The translations under genes were made by a program, and so were the position numbers. 64,000 nucleotides of DNA from Clostridium sp. DL-VIII (GTDB taxonomy: Bacteria; Bacillota; Clostridia; Clostridiales; Clostridiaceae): contig NZ_CM001240.1 of the NCBI RefSeq assembly GCF_000230835.1, positions 336,001 to 400,000 of the forward strand, given 5' to 3'. Below, piece by piece: positions 46,674 to 56,931 of this stretch; the first letter of the stretch is position 1; every line of letters starts with the position of its first letter. The notes beneath the pieces were generated by a model. It did no database searches and was not told where the DNA came from. It saw nothing but the letters and a program-made list of their open reading frames with translations.

Positions 46674-46879
46674 AATTTTTAGTCTTATTACACATAAATA
46701 AAAGAATTTTAGTAAATTTTAAATGTAGGATAAATTATTGAGAAATCAATTAGGTTTTTCAAAATTTATTCTACATTAATTAATGCCTAAATAATTACGC
46801 GATACTGTTTACATAGATACATATAAAAGTTAATTTATGTATGTTGAAAAATTAGATTATTATATGTTATAAAATATTG

Positions 46880-46908
46880 TTGACAGCATAAAGATTATAT
46901 ATTATAAT
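46880..46908 (+). promoter_or_regulatory. Consensus promoter of the tRNA operon
   Basis: Perfect TTGACA (46880-46885), 17-bp spacer and perfect TATAAT (46903-46908), 35 bases before the first tRNA. It is the strongest promoter in the window, as expected for stable RNA. Confidence 0.9.
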
Positions 46909-46943
46909 TAGCTTTGTTGTCGGCACTTGATGTGTAACAATAT

Positions 46944-47032
46944 GCCGAAGTGGCGGAACTGGCAGACGCACAGGACTTAAAATCCTGCGGTGGTTAAACA
47001 CCGTACCGGTTCGATTCCGGTCTTCGGCACCA
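46944..47032 (+). tRNA. tRNA-Leu (TAA)
   Basis: An 89-nt class II tRNA with acceptor GCCGAAG/CTTCGGC, anticodon loop CTTAAAA (TAA), variable arm CGGTG/CACCG and encoded CCA. Intact. Confidence 0.97.
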
Positions 47033-47054
47033 TATATATGATAAAAGATAATAA

Positions 47055-47130
<76 letters not shown>

Positions 47131-47137
47131 TTGATAT

Positions 47138-47214
47138 GGCGGAATAGCTCAGCTGGCTAGAGCACTCGGTTCATACCCGAGGTGTCGTAGGTTCAAGTCC
47201 TATTTCCGCTACCA
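47138..47214 (+). tRNA. Elongator tRNA-Met (CAT)
   Basis: A 77-nt tRNA with anticodon loop TTCATAC, acceptor GGCGGAA/TTCCGCT with the discriminator A, and a D-arm AGCTCAGCTGGCTAGAGC. It resembles the Bacillus elongator tRNA-Met rather than the lysidine-modified tRNA-Ile. Confidence 0.85.
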
Positions 47215-47220
47215 ATATGT

Positions 47221-47309
47221 GCCGAAGTGGCGGAACTGGCAGACGCACAGGACTTAAAATCCTGCGGTGGTTAAACACCGTACCGGTTCGATTCCGGTCT
47301 TCGGCACCA
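47221..47309 (+). tRNA. tRNA-Leu (TAA), second copy
   Basis: Identical in sequence to the first tRNA-Leu of the operon; 89 nt with encoded CCA. Confidence 0.97.
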
Positions 47310-47331
47310 TGTATATGATGAAAAATAATGA

Positions 47332-47407
<76 letters not shown>

Positions 47408-47491
47408 CACAAATCAAATGTTCTTATAAGAATATTCAAATTAATATTTGAAGTGTCGTAAATTCTTTGTATATTTGATTGAAATGTACAT
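47408..47491 (+). repeat. Palindromic spacer repeat, copy 1
   Basis: An 84-base spacer after tRNA-fMet that recurs at 47678-47761 with about nine differences. Its ends pair (AATCAAAT with ATTTGATT), and an inner palindrome TTCAAAT/ATTTGAA is kept. It marks the tandem unit of the tRNA array. Confidence 0.8.
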
Positions 47492-47579
47492 ACCGAAGTA
47501 GCGGAACTGGCAGATGCACAGGACTTAAATTCTGCGATGGTTAAACATGGTACCGGTTCAATTCCAGTCTTCGGCACCA
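47492..47579 (+). pseudogene. Decayed tRNA-Leu copy
   Basis: This copy sits in the same place as the intact tRNA-Leu of the other units. It has lost one base near the anticodon, leaving a 6-nt loop if the stem TTCTG is used. G1 is now A, mispaired with C72. The T-stem has a C-A mismatch (ACCGG with CCAGT), and the variable arm has changed. It is probably not a working tRNA. Confidence 0.75.
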
Positions 47580-47601
47580 TATATATGATAAAAAATAATA
47601 A

Positions 47602-47677
<76 letters not shown>

Positions 47678-47761
47678 TACAAATCAAATGTTTTTGAAAG
47701 AATATTCAAAGTAATATTTGAAGTGTTGTAAATTCTTCGTATATTTGATTGCAATGTACAT
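47678..47761 (+). repeat. Palindromic spacer repeat, copy 2
   Basis: Second copy of the 84-base spacer at 47408-47491, with the outer pair AATCAAAT/ATTTGATT unchanged. Confidence 0.8.
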
Positions 47762-47850
47762 GCCGAAGTGGCGGAACTGGCAGACGCACAGGACTTAAAA
47801 TCCTGCGGTGGTTAAACACCGTACCGGTTCGATTCCGGTCTTCGGCACCA
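47762..47850 (+). tRNA. tRNA-Leu (TAA), last copy
   Basis: Identical to the first tRNA-Leu; 89 nt with encoded CCA. It closes the operon. Confidence 0.97.
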
Positions 47851-47886
47851 AAAGACTTAAGCAAATGCTTAAGTCTTTTTTGTTGT
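47850..47886 (+). terminator. Intrinsic terminator of the tRNA operon
   Basis: Stem AAAGACTTAAGC / GCTTAAGTCTTT with an AAAT loop and T6 tail, starting directly after the last CCA. Confidence 0.93.
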
Positions 47887-48262
47887 ATATTTTTTGTGTT
47901 TCGATATTATTAAGAATAAATTATAAAGTTAGAATTGATGATTAGGTATAGATTTGTAGAAATCACAGCAACTTTGAAAGTAATTACAATAATTGAGGAT
48001 ACTAGGGAATAATTTGAACAAGCTATTCAAAGTCTATGATATTATGCAATAAATAATTATATATAAATTTCTAATATAGTGATATTAACGACAAATTAAT
48101 AATTGAATGAAAGAGAAGAAAATCAAGCAATGAGTGGACTTACGTTGTTTATTGAAATTTATAAGTAAAATCTTATCTAAGGAAAATAACCTATTAAATC
48201 ATTAGATATTAGAGAAATTTAGACGAAGTTGTCCTACGAAAAAATCAGGTGAGAAACATCTT
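47887..48262. other. Non-coding gap before the spoIIE promoter
   Basis: About 375 bases of AT-rich DNA with no credible gene. Spo0A-type operator sites would be expected near its right end; TTGTCC near 48230 is only a partial match. Confidence 0.4.
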
Positions 48263-48295
48263 ATGACATTTATCGTAATACTAGGGTGCTATAAT
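48263..48295 (+). promoter_or_regulatory. spoIIE promoter with 21-bp spacing
   Basis: ATGACA (48263-48268) and a perfect TATAAT (48290-48295) are 21 bp apart. The Bacillus spoIIE promoter is a sigma-A promoter with the same unusual 21-bp spacing that needs Spo0A~P. The start codon lies 35 bases downstream. Confidence 0.6.
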
Positions 48296-48329
48296 CAAAT
48301 TACATTATTTGGAAACGAGGCGAGCTAGT

Positions 48330-50717
48330 GTGCAATATGGATTAAGTGTAAATAAGTGTAAAGAAGTAATAAATGTAAAAAGGAAAACTTGGATAAAAGC
48401 TTCTGTAGTAAGGTTAGGAGTAATTTTAGTGGCAGGAATTTTATTAGGAAGGGTAAATTTGCTGCTAAATCAATTAGACAGGCTTGGAATAGCTCCTATT
48501 GGAATAGCATATCTAATTGCGGTTGTCGTGCGCGAAGATAGAAAAAACGGTTTTGTCGCAGCAATTGGAATTGCTATAGGATACCTAACAATTAACCAAT
48601 TGTTATCAGATAGATATGTGTATTTAATAGCCGTGATTTTAATAACAATATATTATGTATTTATTTCGTCAGCGAAGAGAAAGAAAAGTGAATTAGTTGG
48701 TTTTATAATAATTTTGAGCAGTTTTTTTCTCTATGGTCTTTTAGTTGATAAGTATGAGTTAGGAGTAAACATAACTTTATGTTTAATACAAACATTAATT
48801 GTTGTGCCAATATATTATGTTATAAAATATGCGTTAAATTCTTTAGATGAAATTAATACTAATTATTTCTTTTCGTCAGAAGAAATAGTTAGTATAGGAA
48901 TACTTTTGTGTCTATTAGTTTCTGGAATAGGAGATATCAATGTATTCAATTATTCAATAAGAAATATATGTGCCTTAACATTAGTTTTTACAATAGCCTA
49001 TGTGGGAGGCGCAACATACGGTGCTATGATTGGGGTATCTATGGGAATAATGCTTGGAGTTTCATCCAATGATATGATGTACAGCGTAGCATTTTTCGGC
49101 GTAGGAGGACTCATAGTTGGTATATTTAAAGATACAGGAAAAATATTTTCAATACTTTCAGGTATAATTATTTATTTTGCATTAGCATTATACTCTAATG
49201 CAGTAACATTAAAATTGGGAATTGAGGTTTTAGCTGGTTCTATCTTATTTTTGTGTATTCCAAAACCTGTATATAAAAGTATTGAAGTTGAGATAAATCC
49301 ATATAGAAAAAAAGCATCATTAGGTGAAATTCAATTAAATTCAATAAAGGAGGAATTTACCTTTAAGTTAAAGGAACTTACCAATGTACTGACTACTATG
49401 TCTAAATGTTTAGTAAGTACTAATGATAATGAAAGTTTATTAATTAAATCGAAAGGAAGTGCGCTAGTAGAAAATTTAGCAGATAGGAGTTGTTCAAATT
49501 GTGAAAATAAATTTATATGCTGGGAGAGGGATTTTCATCAGACATTTAATTCCTTTCAAATGTTAATACAAAATTATGAAGATGGAAACTTAGCTATGCC
49601 AATAGATTTACAAAAGAAATGTGTTAAGAATTTTACACTTTTAAGGTGTACGGAAGGAATTGTTAACAATTACAATGTAAGTGAAGCTATAAAAGAGAGA
49701 TTAGCGGAAGGCAGAAATATGATATCAACTCATATCTCTAATATATCGTGTGCATTAGATCGTCTTTTAGATGACTTTAAAAGAGAAGTTTGTATAGATA
49801 CAGAGTTGGAGAGAATTGTAAAACGAATATTAAACAAAAATTTAATCCATTATAATGATATTTTTTGTTATATAGATAAGAATGGGAGGTCTAAAATTAG
49901 GATAAGTATAGATAGCTATCAAGGTTCTGACTATTGTGAAAAAAATATAATATCTTTATTAAATAATACTACAAGGATGAAACTTTGTATTGAAGATAAT
50001 GGATGCAGTGTTAACCCGAAGACAAACGAATATATTGTTACATTAGAGGAAAAACCTAAATATTATATAGTGTCATATGGTGCTATAGAATCTAAAAGTG
50101 GAGAGTATGAAATAGGGGATAGCTATACCTTTGGGAAAACTGATACTGGAACGTATATGACAATATTAAGTGATGGAATGGGATCTGGCCCGGAAGCAAG
50201 AGAAGAAAGCAAATCGACCGTGGAGATGGTGGAAAAGCTCATGGAAGCAGGATTTAACGAAGACATAACAGTAAATACAGTTAATTCTATAATGGGGATG
50301 AGATTTGCAGAAGATGAAAAATATGCAACATTGGATTTAGGAAAAGTTGATTTATATACAGGGAATACAATTTTCATAAAGATAGGAGCAGCACCTAGTT
50401 TTATAAAGAGAGGGCGTGAAGTAAAGGCCGTTAATTCAAAAAATTTACCTTTTGGGCTTGTAGATGAAGTAGATGTAGAGGTTATAAAGGAAGTATTAAG
50501 GCCCGGTGATATTTTGATTAGTGTAAGCGATGGGGTACTGGATATAGATAGATTAAATTCAGAAAAATCTACTTGGGTTGAAGAGTATTTAAAAAAGGTC
50601 AATGGGGATCCAAGAGAGTTATCTGAAAAAATATTGGAAAGAGCAAAACAATTAAGTAATGGTATCATTAAAGACGATATGACTGTTGTAGTATCAAAAG
50701 TTTATTTGGAAAGTTAA
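48330..50717 (+). CDS. spoIIE: Stage II sporulation protein E (SpoIIE phosphatase)
   Basis: A 795-residue membrane phosphatase that dephosphorylates SpoIIAA to release sigma-F in the forespore and helps form the polar septum. The first 330 residues hold about ten membrane helices. A central region with a Cys-rich patch (CSNCENKFICWERDF) follows. The PP2C domain (about 560-795) has TILSDGMGSGPEAREES and ISVSDGVLDID with metal-binding Asp residues. The GTG at 48330 has GAGG nine bases upstream; an in-frame TTG at 48309 has no such site. Located after the tRNA cluster, as in Bacillus. Confidence 0.94.
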   Translation: MQYGLSVNKCKEVINVKRKTWIKASVVRLGVILVAGILLGRVNLLLNQLDRLGIAPIGIAYLIAVVVREDRKNGFVAAIGIAIGYLTINQLLSDRYVYLIAVILITIYYVFISSAKRKKSELVGFIIILSSFFLYGLLVDKYELGVNITLCLIQTLIVVPIYYVIKYALNSLDEINTNYFFSSEEIVSIGILLCLLVSGIGDINVFNYSIRNICALTLVFTIAYVGGATYGAMIGVSMGIMLGVSSNDMMYSVAFFGVGGLIVGIFKDTGKIFSILSGIIIYFALALYSNAVTLKLGIEVLAGSILFLCIPKPVYKSIEVEINPYRKKASLGEIQLNSIKEEFTFKLKELTNVLTTMSKCLVSTNDNESLLIKSKGSALVENLADRSCSNCENKFICWERDFHQTFNSFQMLIQNYEDGNLAMPIDLQKKCVKNFTLLRCTEGIVNNYNVSEAIKERLAEGRNMISTHISNISCALDRLLDDFKREVCIDTELERIVKRILNKNLIHYNDIFCYIDKNGRSKIRISIDSYQGSDYCEKNIISLLNNTTRMKLCIEDNGCSVNPKTNEYIVTLEEKPKYYIVSYGAIESKSGEYEIGDSYTFGKTDTGTYMTILSDGMGSGPEAREESKSTVEMVEKLMEAGFNEDITVNTVNSIMGMRFAEDEKYATLDLGKVDLYTGNTIFIKIGAAPSFIKRGREVKAVNSKNLPFGLVDEVDVEVIKEVLRPGDILISVSDGVLDIDRLNSEKSTWVEEYLKKVNGDPRELSEKILERAKQLSNGIIKDDMTVVVSKVYLES

Positions 50718-50762
50718 TAGATAAATTTTATCAATGATTTTATCCACAGAAAGAGTATTAAG

Positions 50763-50812
50763 AGCTGTTTCAGAATTTTAATTTATAAATTAGTTTTGAA
50801 ACAGCTATTTAT
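50763..50812 (+). terminator. Hairpin after spoIIE
   Basis: AGCTGTTTCA (50763-50772) pairs with 50797-50806; the inner part also pairs (AATTTATAAATT). The T-run is interrupted, so it may be a weak terminator. Confidence 0.6.
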
Positions 50813-51012
50813 AGTTTTAATGGATAATCTAATTGTTTTCGTATTAAAATAAATTTTGCAAATAAGTATTTACAAAGTATACTTAAAATATGTTAAAAAA
50901 TTATATTACAAGTTTTAAAGAATAATGTTTATATGTAAAAAATATATACGTAAAATGTATTATACGGTATTATATTTAATATAATGTTATGAATAAATAG
51001 GAGTGTTTATTT

Positions 51013-52419
51013 TTGTATAAAAAAGTACTATCTTATGTCAAAGATAATAATTTAATAGAAAGTGGAGATAAAATTTTAATAGCTCTTTCTGGAGGCCCGG
51101 ATTCTATGTGTCTTTTAAATATTTTATATGAATTAAAGGAAGAGTTGAATATAGACATAGCAGCAGCACATTTAAATCATCTCTTAAGAGGAGAAGATGC
51201 GTTACGAGACGAAGAATATGTAATTGATATTTGTAACGAAATGGGAATAAAGTGTTTCACTAAGAGAGTAGATATAAATGCATATGCTAAAGAACAAAAG
51301 CTTTCTTCTGAGATGGCAGGAAGAAGTGTTAGGTACAATTTTTTTGATGAAATTTTAAATCAGGAGGGTTTTAATAAGATTGCTACTGCACATAATGCTA
51401 ATGATCAAGCAGAAACAATTTTGTTTAGGCTTATGAGAGGAACTGGACTAGAAGGTCTTGGTGGAATTAAAGCATTTAGGGATAACAAAATAATAAGGCC
51501 AATTTTGTGCTTAAGCAGAAATGAAGTTGAAGAGTATATAAAACTAAAAAAAATATATCCTAGAATAGATAAGACTAATTTTGAAAGAACCTATAATAGA
51601 AATAAAATAAGATTAGATATATTGCCATATATGAAAGAAAATTTTAATGGGGATATAATACAAACATTAAGCAGAATGTCGGTGCTATTGCAGAAAGATA
51701 ACGAATTTCTAGAAAATTTAGCTCTAGATTTATATAATAATTGTTGTATAGAATATGATGATTATTTTATAATAAAAAAGGAAATATTTAAGAAAGAAGA
51801 GGCAATTGTTAACAGAGTTCTAAGGCATGCTATAACTAAATTTTCGCAATCGGATTATGATTTTGAAATGAAACATATATATAAAATTTTGTATCTATCA
51901 AAAAATGATTCAGGGAAAATAGTAGATTTGCCTAATGGTATTTATGCTGAGAATATTTATGGAGATATATACATAAAAAGCAAAGAAAAAAAACGTACTA
52001 TAAAAAATGAAAAAGAAGAAATAATTTTAATTAAGAATAATATAAATAAAACTACAGTTAATTTTGATGGATTTAATATTAAATTTTACGTAATAGAGGA
52101 TTATGATAAAGATAAAATAAACCTGAAAGAAAATAAGCTGATAAAGTATTTTGATTTTGATAAAATAAATAATAACATTTCAGTAAGATATAGGAGAGAT
52201 GGAGATAGAATTATTCCATTAGGTATGAGTGGAAATAAAAAACTAAAAGACATTTTTATTGATATGAAAATTCCTAAGGAAGAAAGAGATAATATTCCAA
52301 TTTTATGTTTTGATGAAAAGATTGCATGGATTATTGAAATTAGAACATCAGAAGAATATAAACTTACAAATAAAAGTAAAAATATATTAAAAGTAGCTAT
52401 TGAGAGAAAGGAATATTAA
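51013..52419 (+). CDS. tilS: tRNA(Ile)-lysidine synthase
   Basis: A 468-residue N-type ATP pyrophosphatase that puts lysine on C34 of tRNA-Ile(CAU) so that it reads AUA. The PP-loop SGGPDSMCLLNIL is near residue 30; AAHLNHLLRGEDALRDE, TAHNANDQAETILFRLMRG and GLGGI follow, with a C-terminal substrate-binding region. It starts with TTG after AGGAGTG. hpt follows one base after its stop and ftsH after that, the conserved tilS-hpt-ftsH trio. Confidence 0.95.
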   Translation: MYKKVLSYVKDNNLIESGDKILIALSGGPDSMCLLNILYELKEELNIDIAAAHLNHLLRGEDALRDEEYVIDICNEMGIKCFTKRVDINAYAKEQKLSSEMAGRSVRYNFFDEILNQEGFNKIATAHNANDQAETILFRLMRGTGLEGLGGIKAFRDNKIIRPILCLSRNEVEEYIKLKKIYPRIDKTNFERTYNRNKIRLDILPYMKENFNGDIIQTLSRMSVLLQKDNEFLENLALDLYNNCCIEYDDYFIIKKEIFKKEEAIVNRVLRHAITKFSQSDYDFEMKHIYKILYLSKNDSGKIVDLPNGIYAENIYGDIYIKSKEKKRTIKNEKEEIILIKNNINKTTVNFDGFNIKFYVIEDYDKDKINLKENKLIKYFDFDKINNNISVRYRRDGDRIIPLGMSGNKKLKDIFIDMKIPKEERDNIPILCFDEKIAWIIEIRTSEEYKLTNKSKNILKVAIERKEY

Positions 52420-52420
52420 T

Positions 52421-52960
52421 ATGAAACAAGATATACAAGAGATATTATTTTCAGAGGAAGTTTTGGCTAAGAGAATTAAGGAGCTTGCGAGCGAAATAAG
52501 CAAGGACTACAAAGGAAAGAATTTACTTGTAGTGGGGATTTTAAAGGGATCAGTGCTGTTTGCTGCAGAATTAATAAAAAACATATCAATACCATGTGAA
52601 ATAGACTTTATGGCAGTATCTAGTTATGGAAATTCTACAGAAACATCTGGAGTTGTAAGAATTTTAAAAGATTTAGATAATAGTATTGAAGGTAAGGACA
52701 TTTTGGTAGTGGAAGATATTGTTGATACAGGAGTTACATTGACATATTTGCTTAAATACTTGGAAGCGAGAAAAGCTAATAGCATAGAAATAGTATCGCT
52801 TTTAAATAAGCAAACGAGAAGAATTTCTGATTTAAAAGTTAAGTATGTTGGTTTTGAAGTTCCGGATGGATTTATAGTAGGATATGGAATAGATTATGCT
52901 GAAAAGTACAGAAATTTACCATTTATAGGAATATTGAAGCCAGAAATATATGAAAAATAG
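52421..52960 (+). CDS. hpt: Hypoxanthine phosphoribosyltransferase
   Basis: A 179-residue purine salvage enzyme that joins hypoxanthine or guanine to PRPP. Motifs are VVGILKGSVLFAAELIKNI, DFMAVSSYGNSTETSG, the PRPP loop LVVEDIVDTGVTLTYLL and FEVPDGFIVGYGIDYAEKYR. The ATG at 52421, behind AAAGGAATA, starts one base after the tilS stop, so expression is coupled. Confidence 0.95.
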   Translation: MKQDIQEILFSEEVLAKRIKELASEISKDYKGKNLLVVGILKGSVLFAAELIKNISIPCEIDFMAVSSYGNSTETSGVVRILKDLDNSIEGKDILVVEDIVDTGVTLTYLLKYLEARKANSIEIVSLLNKQTRRISDLKVKYVGFEVPDGFIVGYGIDYAEKYRNLPFIGILKPEIYEK

Positions 52961-53033
52961 AAACTGCAATCTTATTGTAATAAGAATATTCCTATGATAA
53001 AATTTTAAATATGATGAGAGAGGGGGGCCTTGA

Positions 53034-54842
53034 ATGAAAAAATATTCAAGTGCAGCTGTATGGATTGTATGTGCAGTTATGCTAATTTTAGCAGCGGTTA
53101 CTATGTGGGAAACAGGAAAAGGTTCTAATGATATTGCATATAGCGCATTCGTACAAAAGTGGAATGCAGATGAGATAGAGAGTATCGTCGTTAAAGAAGA
53201 AAGTATGACAGTAGAAGGAAAGACTACTGACAATAAAACTTTTATTACTTATGCACCTAGTGAGCTTATTGGTTCACTAATAGAAAATCAGCCTAAATCA
53301 AATGTTACAGTGGTTTTTGATAAGCCATCTAATAATGGAACTTGGATTGCAACATTGATTCCGTTTGGTTTTATGGCAGTGCTTGTTTTTGTATTTTTAT
53401 TTATATTTACACAGCAGTCCCAAAGTGGAGGTGGGGGAAGAGGTGTTATGAATTTTGGAAAGAGCAAAGCCAAAATGGTAACTCCTGATACCCAAACAGT
53501 TACATTCCAGGATATTGCTGGTGCAGATGAAGAAAAGGCAGAACTTGAAGAAATAGTCGATTTCTTAAAGCTGCCAGCTAGATATATACAAATGGGAGCA
53601 AGGATACCTAAAGGAGTGTTGTTAGTTGGACCTCCAGGAACAGGAAAGACATTACTTGCAAAAGCTATAGCAGGAGAAGCAGGAGTCCCATTCTTCAGTA
53701 TATCCGGTTCAGATTTTGTTGAGATGTTTGTTGGTGTTGGTGCATCTAGAGTTAGAAGTCTGTTTGAAGAAGCTAAGAAAAATTCTCCTTGTATAGTATT
53801 TATAGATGAAATTGATGCTGTTGGAAGGCAAAGAGGCGCTGGACTTGGCGGCGGACATGATGAAAGAGAACAAACTTTAAATCAACTTCTTGTTGAAATG
53901 GATGGATTTGGTGCAAATGAAGGCATCATAATGATAGCGGCTACAAATAGACCGGATATATTAGATCCAGCACTGCTTAGACCAGGAAGATTTGATAGAC
54001 AAATTATTGTTGGAGCACCTGATGTAAAAGGAAGAGAAGAAATTCTTAAAGTACACACAAAGAAGAAACCTCTTAAGGAAGATGTAAGATTAGATGTACT
54101 TGCTAAAAGGACACCAGGATTTTCAGGGGCAGATTTGGAAAATCTAACAAATGAAGCTGCTTTACTTGCAGTCAGAAGAGAGAAGAAACAAATATCAATG
54201 GCTGAAATGGAAGAAGCAATAACTAAAGTAATTGCAGGACCTGAAAAGAAAAGCAAGGTAATAACAGAACACGATAGAAAATTAACTGCATATCATGAAG
54301 CTGGGCATGCGGTGGTTATGAGGTTACTTCCTAATTGTGATCCGGTACATGAAATAAGTGTGATTCCAAGAGGTAGAGCTGGTGGATATACAATGCATCT
54401 TCCTAAAGAAGATACCTCTTATACATCAAAATCAAAATTAGAAGACGAAATGGTTGGACTTTTAGGTGGAAGAGTAGCTGAAAAGCTAATTATGGGAGAT
54501 ATAAGTACTGGTGCTAAGAATGATATTGATAGAGCAAGTCATATAGCTAGAAGCATGGTGATGGATTATGGGATGAGTGATGAAATTGGAGCTATATCTT
54601 ATAATACACCAGGTCATGATGAGGTTTTCCTTGGAAGAGACTTAGGAAAAGGAAGAGATTTTAGTGAGGAGATAGGCTCAAAGATAGATAAGGAAATAAA
54701 GCGATTTATAGACGAAGCTTATGATAAGGCAAGCAATTTATTGAAAGAAAATGTGAATAAGTTACATGCAGTTGCGCAGGCCTTAATTGAAAAAGAAAAA
54801 CTTGATTCAGAAGAGTTTGAGGAAATATTTGTAAATAATTAA
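53034..54842 (+). CDS. ftsH: ATP-dependent zinc metalloprotease FtsH
   Basis: A 602-residue membrane AAA+ protease. Two membrane helices (about 7-24 and 104-126) flank an external domain. The AAA module has Walker [20 protein letters not shown], Walker [14 protein letters not shown] and the SRH region [19 protein letters not shown]. The protease domain has HEAGH and the third zinc-ligand region [24 protein letters not shown] precedes the ATG. It clears misfolded membrane and regulatory proteins and closes the tilS-hpt-ftsH operon. Confidence 0.97.
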   Translation: MKKYSSAAVWIVCAVMLILAAVTMWETGKGSNDIAYSAFVQKWNADEIESIVVKEESMTVEGKTTDNKTFITYAPSELIGSLIENQPKSNVTVVFDKPSNNGTWIATLIPFGFMAVLVFVFLFIFTQQSQSGGGGRGVMNFGKSKAKMVTPDTQTVTFQDIAGADEEKAELEEIVDFLKLPARYIQMGARIPKGVLLVGPPGTGKTLLAKAIAGEAGVPFFSISGSDFVEMFVGVGASRVRSLFEEAKKNSPCIVFIDEIDAVGRQRGAGLGGGHDEREQTLNQLLVEMDGFGANEGIIMIAATNRPDILDPALLRPGRFDRQIIVGAPDVKGREEILKVHTKKKPLKEDVRLDVLAKRTPGFSGADLENLTNEAALLAVRREKKQISMAEMEEAITKVIAGPEKKSKVITEHDRKLTAYHEAGHAVVMRLLPNCDPVHEISVIPRGRAGGYTMHLPKEDTSYTSKSKLEDEMVGLLGGRVAEKLIMGDISTGAKNDIDRASHIARSMVMDYGMSDEIGAISYNTPGHDEVFLGRDLGKGRDFSEEIGSKIDKEIKRFIDEAYDKASNLLKENVNKLHAVAQALIEKEKLDSEEFEEIFVNN

Positions 54843-54861
54843 CTGCTGCAGAGTAGTTTAG

Positions 54862-54904
54862 ATAATGCATTATGTATATTTTATATGTAATGCATTATTT
54901 TTTA
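54862..54904 (+). terminator. Intrinsic terminator after ftsH
   Basis: ATAATGCATTA (54862-54872) pairs with TAATGCATTAT (54888-54898), followed by a T-run. Confidence 0.85.
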
Positions 54905-55120
54905 TATTCTTAATAATATAAGTTCTCGAGTTTAGAATTTTTTATCTTATAAAGGTTAAAAATATATGTAGAGAAGTTATAAAAATTTTATTCGACATTA
55001 ATACGAATATTTAAACTAAATTTGCATTAATTATTCGAAAATAACTTTTATTGCAGAAAGCGAAATGATATAATGTAAATACAGTAAATGATTTTTGGTT
55101 AATATTAGGAGGAAGCTTAA

Positions 55121-56791
55121 ATGAAAAGTGACATTCAAATTGCACAAGAAGCAAAGATGGAGCCAATAAGAAATATAGCTGAGAAATTAGGTCTTTGTGA
55201 AGATGATATTGAATATTATGGAAAGTATAAATGCAAAATATCATTGGAAGTATATAATAAAGTAAAAAATAATAAGGATGGAAAATTAGTTTTAGTAACA
55301 GCTATAAATCCAACTCCAGCAGGAGAAGGAAAATCAACAGTTACGGTAGGATTAGGGCAAGCGTTAAATAAGCTTGGTAAGAATGCTGTAATAGCATTAA
55401 GAGAACCATCATTAGGACCAGTTTTTGGAATTAAGGGGGGAGCTGCAGGTGGTGGATATGCACAAGTAGTTCCGATGGAGGATATTAATCTTCATTTTAC
55501 AGGAGATATGCATGCAATTACATCTGCTAATAATTTATTGTGTGCAGCAATAGACAATCATATACATCAAGGAAATGTATTAAGAATTGATTCAAGAAGA
55601 ATAGTTTTCAAAAGAGTTATGGATATGAACGATAGAGCACTTCGACACATTGTTGTTGGAATGGGTGGAAAAGTTAATGGATTTGTTAGAGAAGATGGAT
55701 TTAATATAACTGTTGCATCAGAAATAATGGCTATATTATGTTTAGCAAGCGATTTAGAGGATTTGAAGGAAAGAATGGGTAACATTGTAATTGCTTATAA
55801 TCTAGATGGAAATCCTGTTTATGCTAAAGAATTAGAGGTTCAAGGTGCTATGGCATTATTGATGAAAGATGCAATTAAACCTAATCTAGTTCAAACATTA
55901 GAAAATACTCCAGCATTAATACATGGAGGACCATTTGCTAATATCGCACATGGATGTAATTCTATAATGGCAACTAAACTAGCATTAAAGCTTGGAGAAG
56001 TAGCTGTAACTGAAGCGGGATTTGGTGCTGATCTAGGAGCTGAAAAGTTTTTTGATATTAAATGTAGATATGGGAATTTAAAACCAGAATGTGTTGTTAT
56101 AGTTGCAACAATAAGAGCATTAAAGCACCATGGTGGAATAGCATTAAGTGAACTAAATGCTCCGAATGTGGATGCGTTAGAAAAAGGAATAACTAATTTA
56201 GAAAAACAAATAGAAAACATTAAAAAGTTTAAAGTTACACCTGTGGTAGCTATAAATAAGTTTATTACAGATAGCGATGAAGAGGTAGAATTCATTAAAG
56301 CTTTTTGCAATAAAATAGGTGTTAAGGTAGCGTTAAGTGATGTATGGGCTAAAGGCGGAGAAGGTGGAATTGAACTTGGAAATATCGTATTAGACATTTT
56401 AGATAACAATGACGCTGAGTTTGCACCAATTTATAATGAGAAAGAGTCTATACAAGAAAAAATATTTACTATTGCTAAGGAAATTTACGGAGCTGATAAA
56501 GTTAATTACACACCAGCAGCTAAGAAGCAAGTTGCAGAGTTAGAGAAATTTGAGTTAGATAAATTGCCTATATGTATGGCAAAAACACAATATTCTTTAT
56601 CAGATAATCCTAATCTTTTGGGTAGACCACAAGGATTTGAGATTACAGTCAAAGAAGTGAGAGTATCTAATGGAGCTGGTTTTATAGTAGTTCAAACTGG
56701 AGATATAATGACTATGCCTGGACTTCCAAAAGTGCCAGCGGCAAATAAGATGGATGTACTAAAGAGTGGAGAAATAATTGGCTTATTCTAA
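55121..56791 (+). CDS. fhs: Formate-tetrahydrofolate ligase
   Basis: A 556-residue enzyme that makes 10-formyl-THF from formate, THF and ATP. It feeds purine synthesis and, in acetogens, the methyl branch of the Wood-Ljungdahl path. Features are [20 protein letters not shown] (P-loop), [38 protein letters not shown] and [16 protein letters not shown] near the end. AGGAGGAAG precedes the ATG. It stands as a single gene between ftsH and coaX. Confidence 0.97.
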   Translation: MKSDIQIAQEAKMEPIRNIAEKLGLCEDDIEYYGKYKCKISLEVYNKVKNNKDGKLVLVTAINPTPAGEGKSTVTVGLGQALNKLGKNAVIALREPSLGPVFGIKGGAAGGGYAQVVPMEDINLHFTGDMHAITSANNLLCAAIDNHIHQGNVLRIDSRRIVFKRVMDMNDRALRHIVVGMGGKVNGFVREDGFNITVASEIMAILCLASDLEDLKERMGNIVIAYNLDGNPVYAKELEVQGAMALLMKDAIKPNLVQTLENTPALIHGGPFANIAHGCNSIMATKLALKLGEVAVTEAGFGADLGAEKFFDIKCRYGNLKPECVVIVATIRALKHHGGIALSELNAPNVDALEKGITNLEKQIENIKKFKVTPVVAINKFITDSDEEVEFIKAFCNKIGVKVALSDVWAKGGEGGIELGNIVLDILDNNDAEFAPIYNEKESIQEKIFTIAKEIYGADKVNYTPAAKKQVAELEKFELDKLPICMAKTQYSLSDNPNLLGRPQGFEITVKEVRVSNGAGFIVVQTGDIMTMPGLPKVPAANKMDVLKSGEIIGLF

Positions 56792-56818
56792 AATGATTTT
56801 TTTCATACACCTTAACTC

Positions 56819-56846
56819 TTGACAAATTAATTAAAATTGATAAAAT
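56819..56846 (+). promoter_or_regulatory. Promoter of coaX-dus
   Basis: Perfect TTGACA (56819-56824), 16-bp spacer, TAAAAT (56841-56846). Confidence 0.6.
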
Positions 56847-56878
56847 TATATTGTTATTTTTAAATGGATTTCTAAATT

Positions 56879-56905
56879 AAGGCAGCTCTTTGGGCTGCTT
56901 TTAAT
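56879..56905 (+). terminator. Short hairpin between promoter and coaX
   Basis: AAGGCAGC (56879-56886) pairs with GCTGCTTT (56894-56901) with one G-U, followed by TAATTT. It lies downstream of the coaX promoter, so it may act as an attenuator as well as the end of fhs transcription. Confidence 0.5.
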
Positions 56906-56931
56906 TTAACTATATTAAGGTGGTGCTTTCT

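Noticed and set aside
50123..50668. A 181-residue frame antisense to the spoIIE phosphatase domain
   Set aside because: It mirrors the codon pattern of a certain gene, is Ser/Thr/Pro-rich and has no start signal.
55891..56409. A 172-residue frame antisense to fhs
   Set aside because: Shadow of a well-conserved enzyme gene; no ribosome site and no family resemblance.
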